From contig JALJCO010007154.1 of assembly GCA_023101725.1 (NCBI GenBank), forward strand, positions 186,001-250,000: a stretch of 64,000 bases of DNA, written 5' to 3'. Numbering within the stretch: the stretch's first letter is position 1; each line of letters opens with the position of its first letter. The DNA comes from Atherinomorus stipes. Lineage: Eukaryota > Chordata > Actinopteri > Atheriniformes > Atherinidae. The translations under genes and the position numbers were made by a program. Below, in pieces: positions 59,601-64,000 of this stretch. The notes beneath the pieces are model-generated. The model searched no databases and was not told where the DNA came from. It saw nothing but the letters and a program-made list of their open reading frames with translations.

Positions 59601-62600
59601 CCACACAAAAGCTGTGGAATACCATAAATTTAGGTCTGAAAACCCGGTCAAACAAAACCTCATTAACCAAAAGCTGCACATCTCTGCAGCCGGTGTTCGA
59701 CGGGGTGAAACGTCACAACGCCGACACTCCCGGAGGAATATAAAGCTCTATCCTCGCTACATAAATAAATTGAGGTTGTTTGTTATAAAACCTCAATATA
59801 ATTCAATATGAATTTGTAGTCAGACTAGTGTAGTATTCAGTTTGGTCAGAAGATGACGCTCCAGTACCAGGAGTTCAGCTTCAGTAGATGTAAACAAACA
59901 CATGCTGTGTGTGTTGTGGTTGTGAACCGGTTGAAAGCAGCAGGAAAGCGGACAGTTACGAGTTGCGTTTAATCAGCTGGTTAAATATTGAGAGGTGGAG
60001 GTGACGAGACGGTAGAGACTCATTAAACTGAGCTATAATAGCTAGCGACAACACGTTTTTTTGCTGGAAGTTGTTGGACATTTTGGTGGAAGCGCTAGCT
60101 AGCTAGCTGCAGCTAGCTTACTCACCGAAGGCAGGTGGACCGACGCTCCGCAGCCGGAATACAGTGCCTGTAGTTTATATCCTGGAGGGATATGCAGCAC
60201 CGATCCTCCCCGACAGAAGCCCATCAAACTGGGCTGGGAAATCCCCCTGGAAGCGACCGTCATCCAGACGTAACTCCTGGATCAGCTGATGAAATTCACC
60301 GAGCTCCGAGCGCCTCTGGAGAAACTGGTGGGTCCAAACACGCCGGCGTCTTCTCTTTTCCATCTTCCAGAGCAGGTAGAATGCCGCAACTCACTCAAAA
60401 TAACCGGAATCTGCCATGTTCATCTGACTGAACTGAATGACTACGTGACAAACCACTGTTTTCTCTAGAAAGTTCAACTTGACGCGCGAATGAAGCGTTT
60501 TATTCGCGCGTACAATACGCTCCATTCGTGCGTACAATACGCTTCATTCACGCGAAAAAAACGCCTGAATGAAGCGAGTAGACTTCCAGCATTCGCGCGT
60601 TGAAATCTAGGCGCGTACGCGAATGGAGGCGTCCGGTGTGAACACAGGGTTATCATTCCATACTAGACAGCTTCCGGCATTGCTTCAATCAGCTGCAGTA
60701 CCATCCATGGCCAGCAGATGGAGATCATGCTTCATGCTGACCATCTCAAACAGGTCTCGCATGTCTTAAAGGTGCCATGGCATCAAATTTCACTTTTCTG
60801 GGGTTTTGGGTGTATAATATGATCTATTGTGCACTGATGAGGCCATGTGAATGTCCAGAGTGAGAATCAAAGTTCCTGTTTATGGTCTGTCAGCTTTGTC
60901 TCTCTGCTCAGAAACAGTTGAATCAGACAGCAGGCTATCATTCTACGTAGTTCTATCATTCTACGTAATTTAATTGCTCCAATAAGAGCACACTATCAAG
61001 TAAACAGCGCCCCCCCCCTCTCCTAACGGTCTATGCACCGTCCGCTCCCCCCCTCCCCTCCCTGTCTGATTCAGCTTCGTGTATGGAGCTAGTAGTAACT
61101 TTTCTGCAGTCAGGTCTGGATTTTCAAACAAATGGATTTAAAAGCAAACTTCTGCAGTAACACTGAGGGAGGCGACCACAACCTTGTCATTACCTGTAAG
61201 TTTATTTATTTTCTAAATGCTGTCTTGTCTGATAAACGTAGCTCACACTGTCTGAAGTGCACATGTTGCTAGCAGTTAGCCTTTAGCAAACTCCGACCGC
61301 AGCTTGACCTAGATTCTCAAAATAAGGTCATAGCGAAATAAGGTGTAGCCAATCAAAATGAAGTCAACGTGGTCTCCGGGTAAAGCTCCATATCATCACC
61401 GGACCCAACTGTGTTACTGAGGAAGTGAGGTCTGGCGTTTCAAAACAATACTCCGCTGTAAAAAATGCCGTTTTTTTTTTTGGAGTATTTACATATGCAG
61501 TAATGTCAACAACATAAACTAGTTTTTAACTGTTATGTCATCACTCCTTTAAGACATGACATCGACCTCATGGAAGTCGTCTCTCATTCTCTCTTGAGGC
61601 TTCGGTTTTGCTCTCCCTAACATCCCCCATACCTTCGACGAACGAGTGTGTGCCTTCACTGCTTTACACTTTGGAAACTTGGAGGAGCCACTCGCGGAGA
61701 TCACGCCGCCATCTTTGTTTCGGTCTGACGACGCATTGGCATGTGTATTTTATGTCTACACATTTTTTTCACCAACATAATCACATCGACGCATCGTCCC
61801 AGTCTTAATCCTTACACTTACAGTTTCAGATCTCTCTCCATCCGCTAGTTGGAACTGAAAAACATGTTCCAACTTTCTAAAAACCATTAAATGTTTTTCA
61901 GAAACAGGAAAGAAGTCTAGTGAACGTTATTCAAGCTCTTTGGATTACCATGAGCCAAAAGACTGGGAATCTACACAAACATACATTTAAAAAACTGTAT
62001 GAGCAATGTTTAAGCTTTTAGTGCCATCACAAGTGGCACAAGCATACAATATAAACAAACATGTTTCATTATTTTTCATAAACTCAAAATGAATAATGAC
62101 CATTGAGTTTAGATATATCCAATGTCCAGATTGTTTACCTGTCCAGCATTACTTTCTGTTTTACAGCTGGTTGTCTGTGTTCAACAGGGGTGATGGAGCT
62201 TAGCCTCTGATCCAGCCGCCTGATGAAAACACAAGCAAAAGACTTTTAGAGGTTACTTGAGAAATTCCTCCTTGTGTATAAATAGAATGTCAATATTGTG
62301 TACCTATAGTCTCCTGAGGCACTGCCGCTTCTGAAGCCCCCGTGGGATCGAGAACGGTTTGCTGTCCAGTTAGAAAAACTTCCAGCTGATGGTTGCCGCA
62401 GAGACGACCTTGGTGTCACTAAGACAGCACAGATAAAGAACAGATTGCTCTCAGTGTAGGGGAAAAAAGTGAAGTGAAAGTTTGATGAGTAAAGAGGGAT
62501 CACCAAAACTAACTTTCCTGTTTGACAAACATGCACATTATACTTTGGCTAAAATGTGTCTAGATAGATGGAGAGTAAACAGATAAGGTCGAAAGCAAGG

Positions 62601-63100
62601 GCAGAGGGGTGCTGCAACCTAAATGCATCCATGTTTTGTTCATATTTTAGGGATACAAAATACTATAATGAAGTATATACATGTCCAGATTTTTTTCCCC
62701 ATAAAAACCCTCTCTGTGTCTGTGCAGCTGGTAAAACTGTCCACAGCCAAATGTCAGGATAATGTCAACTGAAAGCATCTTCCATCATCTTGCAGTAATG
62801 TGTTTATTTGCATGCAATTCATGCACTCATCAATTTTTCCTTTCAGTCTTTCTTCTCAGTTAAGGCTGGGTGAGAAGGACAAACATTCATATTGGCATTT
62901 TATCTACAGTGCCAGTCAAAAATCAGAAGGAACATCGCAAATAAGTTTTTCGTACCATCTAACATGTAGGGGTTGGAAAGTCTGAATCGCATCTTGCAGT
63001 TGACGACTTGTGAGCGACCAGACTTCTTGGAGTTCCTCTGCTTGGCAACCAGCTCAGCAATGTGAGCCGTCTCTTCACAGACTGCAGCAAAGCATTTCAA
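38428..63100 (-). CDS. tdrd7: tdrd7, tudor domain-containing protein 7 (5' end off window)
   Basis: TDRD7 is a scaffold of germ granules (nuage/chromatoid body) and of RNA granules in lens fibres. In mammals its loss causes cataract and male sterility. Twenty exons are visible, coding about 1150 residues: the end of LOTUS 1 (63100-62956), LOTUS 2 (53627-53457), LOTUS 3 (52750-52569), Tudor 1 (50217-49745), Tudor 2 (47625-44675), Tudor 3 (43265-42300) and the C-terminus (38660-38428). LOTUS domains bind RNA and Vasa-type helicases, and Tudor domains bind methylated arginines of Piwi-type partners. All junctions keep frame except one small exon junction and one exon with an apparent missing base. 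The first exon lies beyond 64000. Whether this is the a or b fish paralogue cannot be told. Confidence 0.93.
39008..39702. mobile_element. 695-bp TIR element nested in the outer element
   Basis: Ends AAGGCCTTTACACACC and GGTGTGTAAAGGCCTT are perfect inverted repeats of 16 bp. A long plus-strand frame covers it but has no recognisable protein. Confidence 0.75.
39908..40360. mobile_element. 453-bp hAT-like MITE nested in the outer element
   Basis: Starts CAGGGTTCCTACACG and ends GCAGGAACCCTG. Repeated TTTAAGACTTTTTAAGACC occurs subterminally on both sides. Terminal CAGGG is typical of hAT. An exact 8-bp duplication is not visible. Confidence 0.65.
40832..41107 (+). pseudogene. Fragment of a transposon-associated protein
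   Basis: The open frame has [20 protein letters not shown] followed by [15 protein letters not shown]. The K-T-R-V-N-x-G-x-x-F-x-R...L-K-x-x-x-G-L-K-S pattern recurs in fish proteins tied to transposable elements. Its rightmost part overlaps the palindrome arm that starts at 40967. No named family can be assigned, and it is truncated. Confidence 0.35.
40967..42097. repeat. Two-level palindrome, about 1.13 kb
   Basis: Outer arms pair around a centre near 41531. GGGGATTATCACGCTT at 40967 pairs at 42082-42097, and AAGAAGTGGA at 41121 pairs at 41929-41938. Inside, additional half-size arms (41376-41590 and 41590-41686) repeat the same arm sequence in alternating orientation, giving an arm / inverse / arm / inverse order. 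The unit includes CATGCTAGCATTAGCCAGCT-type sequence and TTATAATAAAACACACG. The right end runs to CCTTTAA at 42178. Confidence 0.8.
42300..42460 (-). CDS. tdrd7: tdrd7 exon: Tudor 3, second half
   Basis: 161 nt, phase 2 in, phase 1 out. Encodes [20 protein letters not shown] then DYGKHELV...[12 protein letters not shown]. The Y-E-L-D-Y-G-K strand and the L-P-F-Q-A motif are typical of extended Tudor domains. Confidence 0.95.
43069..43265 (-). CDS. tdrd7: tdrd7 exon: Tudor 3, first half
   Basis: 197 nt, acceptor TTTTTCTTCCAG, donor AAGAA|GTGAGT (phase 2). Encodes [20 protein letters not shown] then [16 protein letters not shown]-x-Q-P-W is a TDRD7 hallmark. Confidence 0.95.
43480..43604 (-). 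CDS. tdrd7: tdrd7 exon: Tudor 2-3 linker
   Basis: 125 nt, phase 1 in, phase 0 out. Encodes [20 protein letters not shown] and continues to a leucine/proline-rich end PPLLTLPQ. It is placed by splice phase and position; linker sequence is poorly conserved. Confidence 0.85.
43816..43999 (-). CDS. tdrd7: tdrd7 exon: after Tudor 2
   Basis: 184 nt, phase 0 in, phase 1 out. Encodes [20 protein letters not shown] and [16 protein letters not shown]. The V-H-I-Y-L-F...H-x-S-I-N-x-Q-L pattern matches human TDRD7. Confidence 0.93.
44462..44657. repeat. Dispersed repeat with poly-C, ends CCCTTTAA
   Basis: Inverse of the repeat at about 2858-3040: CATCACCCATTAGCATTAAAAAACTGGACATG and CCTGCCTCTAGTCCCTTTAA by position. 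It opens with 13 C. It lies only 17 bp from the donor of the next tdrd7 exon. Confidence 0.6.
44675..44785 (-). CDS. tdrd7: tdrd7 exon: end of Tudor 2
   Basis: 111 nt, phase 0 both ends. Encodes [20 protein letters not shown] and [21 protein letters not shown]-x-L-A-D-L is the conserved Tudor-extension motif. Confidence 0.95.
44857..46799. mobile_element. 1943-bp hAT-type element with exact 8-bp duplication
   Basis: Ends TAGTGATGTGTCGTTCACGA and GGTCTTCCCATCACTA. GCCAACAA is present at 44849-44856 and again at 46800-46807. The element holds GATTCGTTC repeats near both ends and a duplicated ATCGTTCACAGCTCAG at about 46081 and 46151. No transposase frame is seen. It lies in a tdrd7 intron with its left end 71 bp from the exon at 44785. 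Confidence 0.88.
46970..47080. mobile_element. hAT-like MITE end fragment
   Basis: Begins CAGGGCTCCAGACAAACACT and contains repeated TTAGGAGCGCA. A relative beginning CAGGGCTCCAGACTAACTTT is at 54188. Only one end is recognised in each. Confidence 0.45.
47280..47414 (-). CDS. tdrd7: tdrd7 exon: Tudor 2 core
   Basis: 135 nt, phase 0 both ends. Encodes [20 protein letters not shown] and [21 protein letters not shown] is the core Tudor strand, where TDRD7 proteins carry F-x-D-x-G. Confidence 0.95.
47542..47625 (-). CDS. tdrd7: tdrd7 exon: start of Tudor 2
   Basis: 84 nt, phase 0 both ends. Encodes [20 protein letters not shown] then KGKWARAE, the first Tudor strands with W in the aromatic position. 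Confidence 0.93.
47676..48304. mobile_element. 629-bp TTAA-flanked TIR element
   Basis: Starts TTAAAGGGACACTGTGTAAT and ends CTTACACAATATCCCTTTAA. Near 47707 TCGTACTTTTCATGCTGC leads into a GC-rich interior. Sits 51 bp from the tdrd7 exon at 47625. Confidence 0.75.
48520..48880 (+). pseudogene. SWIM-type zinc-finger transposon remnant
   Basis: The 5' part repeats 18870-19020. The frame then reads [40 protein letters not shown] and a donor ATG|GTAAGT. S-Q-S-L-N...A-W-V...G-x-V-x-x-x-x-C-x-C-x-x-G-x-G-x-x-C-S matches the SWIM finger of fish mobile-element proteins often paired with a YqaJ-like nuclease. The expected histidine after C-S is arginine here. It lies antisense in a tdrd7 intron. Confidence 0.5.
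49054..49188 (-). CDS. tdrd7: tdrd7 exon: Tudor 1-2 linker
   Basis: 135 nt, phase 0 both ends. Encodes [20 protein letters not shown] then [27 protein letters not shown]-x-P matches human TDRD7. Confidence 0.94.
49409..49620 (-). CDS. tdrd7: tdrd7 exon: after Tudor 1
   Basis: 212 nt, phase 1 in, phase 0 out (TCT|GTACGC). Encodes [20 protein letters not shown] and [27 protein letters not shown]-x-E-D-D-I-N-I-N is the strongest TDRD7 signature in the gene. Confidence 0.96.
49745..49856 (-). CDS. tdrd7: tdrd7 exon: Tudor 1, second half
   Basis: 112 nt, phase 0 in, phase 1 out. Encodes [20 protein letters not shown] and [25 protein letters not shown] forms the Tudor barrel strand with aromatic and acidic cage residues. 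Confidence 0.96.
50028..50217 (-). CDS. tdrd7: tdrd7 exon: Tudor 1, first half
   Basis: 190 nt, phase 2 in, phase 0 out. Encodes [20 protein letters not shown] and [23 protein letters not shown]-x-x-Y-S-A-A-Q-E matches human TDRD7. Confidence 0.96.
50218..52077. other. tdrd7 intron, nothing firm
   Basis: Near 50370 a GGGCTGGGGGATATAAAGAT stretch resembles a worn hAT-type end. Otherwise no exon signal or repeat boundary. 51300-51370 and 51500-51545 share a short GTGGATCTGGTTCACC duplication. Confidence 0.4.
52078..52274 (-). CDS. tdrd7: tdrd7 exon: LOTUS 3 to Tudor 1 linker
   Basis: 197 nt, phase 0 in, phase 2 out. Encodes [20 protein letters not shown] and later [20 protein letters not shown] at the start and S-V-L-V near the end align with human TDRD7. 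Confidence 0.92.
52569..53353 (-). CDS. tdrd7: tdrd7 large exon: Ser/Thr/Pro linker and LOTUS 3, apparent -1 frameshift
   Basis: Acceptor TGCTCCTGTAG, donor AAG|GTAAGA, both phase 0, but the exon is 785 nt, one short of a multiple of three. The first part encodes a Ser/Thr/Pro-rich linker ([20 protein letters not shown]). The last part encodes LOTUS 3 ([40 protein letters not shown]). The reading frame has to change by one base between about 52980 and 52940, near AATAACAACTTGG. There the first frame reads [12 protein letters not shown] and the second [20 protein letters not shown]. The linker is far longer than in human TDRD7. Confidence 0.88.
53457..53627 (-). CDS. tdrd7: tdrd7 exon: LOTUS 2
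   Basis: 171 nt, phase 0 both ends. Encodes [40 protein letters not shown] and [12 protein letters not shown], a complete LOTUS (OST-HTH) winged-helix domain. Confidence 0.95.
53902..53942 (-). CDS. tdrd7: tdrd7 small exon before LOTUS 2
   Basis: 41 nt, acceptor CTGTTTTTCAG, donor CAG|GTACAT, phase 1 in, phase 0 out. Encodes [14 protein letters not shown]. It is placed by phase fit on both sides, not by homology. Confidence 0.7.
53943..55619. other. tdrd7 intron, hAT-like end fragment at 54188
   Basis: 54188 starts CAGGGCTCCAGACTAACTTT and contains GGTGCGCC and GGTGCACC motifs, as in the fragment at 46970. The remainder shows no exon or clear repeat. Confidence 0.4.
55620..55659 (-). CDS. 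tdrd7: tdrd7 small exon
   Basis: 40 nt, acceptor TTTTCAACAG, donor CAG|GTAAGT (strong). Encodes [13 protein letters not shown] in phase 0 and leaves in phase 1, fitting the exon at 53942. The preceding exon as annotated ends in phase 2, so the upstream junction is not resolved. Confidence 0.65.
55706..56262. mobile_element. 557-bp TTAA-flanked TIR element
   Basis: Starts TTAAAGGTAGAGTCCGGAGT and ends AAACTCCGGACTCTGCCTTTAA. The 136-codon plus-strand frame inside shows no known protein. It lies 46 bp upstream of the exon at 55659. Confidence 0.75.
56263..57376. other. tdrd7 intron, nothing recognised
   Basis: No exon signal with compatible phase was found, although a missing tdrd7 exon could lie in this intron. 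Confidence 0.4.
57377..57555. mobile_element. LINE/SINE 3' tail
   Basis: Contains ACTGGTGACCTGTCCAGGGT, GTACCCCGCCTCTCGCC and GGTAGGCTCCAGCAGCCCCC, then GACCCTGAACTGGATAAGC and short ACTG repeats. This is the well-known 3' module of fish RTE-like LINEs and their SINEs. It sits inside another worn repeat that continues on both sides (ATTAATCTATTGAT / AATCTATCGATTA). Confidence 0.65.
57556..58680. other. tdrd7 intron, nothing recognised
   Basis: No exon, TIR pair or meaningful frame found. Confidence 0.35.
58681..59110. repeat. AT-rich minisatellite of AAATAAATAAGGATATATA-type units
   Basis: About 430 bp of irregular units of 20-30 bp built from AAATAAATAAGG and GGATATATA motifs. Minus-strand frames of the YPYLF type here come only from the repeat. 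Confidence 0.8.
59229..60649. mobile_element. 1421-bp PIF/Harbinger-like element, TTA duplication
   Basis: Ends CCCCGTGTTCACACCGGACG and CGTCCGGTGTGAACACAGGG, with TTA directly outside both ends. CpG-rich subterminal repeats of ATTCGCGCGAATG type mark both sides. No transposase frame. The 3-bp TTA duplication fits PIF/Harbinger elements. Confidence 0.75.
60766..61552. mobile_element. 787-bp TTAA-flanked element, copy B (inverted)
   Basis: Starts TTAAAGGTGCCATGGCATCA and ends ATGTCATCACTCCTTTAA. It is the reverse complement of the element at 19067-19846, very similar over its length. Confidence 0.8.
61553..62138. other. tdrd7 intron, nothing recognised
   Basis: No further exon or repeat boundary identified. 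Confidence 0.4.
62139..62219 (-). CDS. tdrd7: tdrd7 exon between LOTUS 1 and LOTUS 2
   Basis: 81 nt, acceptor TTTTCATCAG. Encodes [20 protein letters not shown] then QKVMLDR. With donor ACAG|GTAAAC it ends in phase 2, which does not fit the exon at 55659 (phase 0). An alternative donor AAA|GTAATG at 62153 would fit. A missing exon or a missing base are the other explanations. Confidence 0.75.
62304..62418 (-). CDS. tdrd7: tdrd7 exon after LOTUS 1
   Basis: 115 nt, phase 1 in, phase 2 out. Encodes [20 protein letters not shown] then [24 protein letters not shown]-x-x-x-S-x-F-S aligns with human TDRD7. Confidence 0.9.
62956..63100 (-). CDS. tdrd7: tdrd7 exon: end of LOTUS 1
   Basis: 145 nt, acceptor TTCTTCTGTAG, donor GATG|GTACGA (phase 1). 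Encodes [20 protein letters not shown] and [22 protein letters not shown]-x-I-A-x-L-V-A-x-Q-R followed by V-N-C-x-M-R matches the end of the first LOTUS domain. The exon with the start codon lies beyond the right edge. Confidence 0.95.
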
Positions 63101-63208
63101 CTACAGAAGAAATTCATTTCCACTTTTATAAACACATGGGTGCAATGTTCATTTTCAGAACAATGCTAACAAATGAGCAAAATCTTCCAAATTACAAGAT
63201 CTTAATAT

Positions 63209-63994
63209 TAGGGATGCACGATAACCATTTTTTGAAACTGATACTGATAACTGATAAATTTCAGCTCCTAAAGGCCGATACCGATTTCACACACACATAC
63301 CTAATAATACCAAATCAAAAAATCCAACTGTATGGGGTAGCTCATGTCTAAAATAAGGGGAAAGTGGTTTGGAGGCAGTTTGGGTCTCCCCTGTGTAGCA
63401 GCAGTTTTCTTTCCCCAATCACAATATCTCAGCGAGAAAAGCTTAAAAGTGGGATTTTCAACTACTGCATGTCCGATCTTAAAAATTCCAACTTCGTCCA
63501 AAGTCGTCATGATATCGGACTAGGGATGTATATCGTTATGATTTTATCGATACCGATACCAATATCGATACTCCTTATCGATACCGGTATTTATCGATTC
63601 TCTTATTGATACTATAACATAATTTAGAGTAAATAATAAAGACATTACAAGATGTTACAAGATCCAGTGGTGGAGAATATTTGTTCAGATGACGTTGAAG
63701 AAGCCTGGACATAAAAGTGGGTGAAGGACAGCTGGGAGAATAAGGGAATTGTGTTTGTCTTAGTCTATCATTGTGATTATTTGACTGCGTAATGATAACG
63801 TGATGGTTAGGTAGATGTACAAAAAGTATCAATAAGAGTATCGTTAGTCCAGAATCTTAACGGTACCCTGGTATCGTTAAGATTAGGAACCGGTACCAAA
63901 CGATACCGGTACTCGGTATACATCCCTATATCGGACTTATCAGAATGACGTCATAATTTCCTGTTATTGGCCCAATAATTATCATGCATCCCTA
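63209..63994. mobile_element. hAT-type element at the right edge, with nested hAT
   Basis: Starts TAGGGATGCACGATAACCAT and ends TAATTATCATGCATCCCTA. The 8 bp before it is CTTAATAT, and the six bases left in the window after it are CTTAAT, so the target duplication is cut by the window end. The nested element is at 63521-63928. Confidence 0.8.
63521..63928. mobile_element. 408-bp hAT-type MITE nested in another hAT
   Basis: Starts TAGGGATGTATATCGTTATG and ends CTCGGTATACATCCCTA. TATCGGAC is present at 63513-63520 and 63929-63936, an exact 8-bp target duplication. Rich in ATCGATACCG repeats, non-coding. Confidence 0.88.
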
Positions 63995-64000
63995 CTTAAT

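Noticed and set aside
1..64000. CRISPR array, bacterial operon, virus or tRNA/rRNA gene
   Set aside because: No regular spacer-repeat array, no cluster of adjacent unspliced genes, no viral gene and no cloverleaf or rRNA motif was seen.

Overview
This window is nuclear DNA from a teleost fish. The evidence is intron-split vertebrate genes, short GT-AG introns, and dense fish-type transposons: Tc1/mariner, hAT, L2 and Rex1-like LINEs, and TTAA- or TA-flanked MITEs. The species cannot be named from the sequence. Two real protein genes are visible, both on the minus strand and both cut by the window edges.

Right part (38.4-63.1 kb): tdrd7, encoding tudor domain-containing protein 7, a germ-granule and lens RNA-regulation scaffold. 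I placed 20 coding exons. They run from the end of the first LOTUS domain (63100) through LOTUS 2, LOTUS 3 and three Tudor domains to the stop codon at 38428. The first exon or exons lie beyond 64000. Left part (1-32 kb): tmod1, encoding tropomodulin-1, the actin pointed-end cap. Its start codon is at 22978, with coding exons at 22857-22978, 5198-5354 and 1966-2082. The remaining exons, including the leucine-rich-repeat part, lie off the left edge. A GC-rich block with a TATA/MEF2-type box near 31.9 kb is a candidate tmod1 promoter. TDRD7 followed by TMOD1 in the same direction is also the human order, which supports both identifications.

The rest is introns and intergenic DNA packed with mobile elements. 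These include seven copies of a TA-flanked MITE, several families that begin TTAAAG and end CTTTAA, hAT elements with exact 8-bp target duplications (one inside another at the right edge), a Tc1 transposon split by a foreign TIR element, a TIR element carrying a broken THAP exon, and an L2 LINE with a twin-priming inversion. A ~1.1-kb two-level palindrome sits in the last tdrd7 intron.

In three places the coding frame is short by exactly one base: tmod1 first exon, the tdrd7 LOTUS 3 exon, and a small tdrd7 exon. Missing bases in the assembly are the likeliest cause. I found no CRISPR, bacterial, viral or RNA gene, and no clearly new biological system. The most unusual content is the nested transposon architecture.
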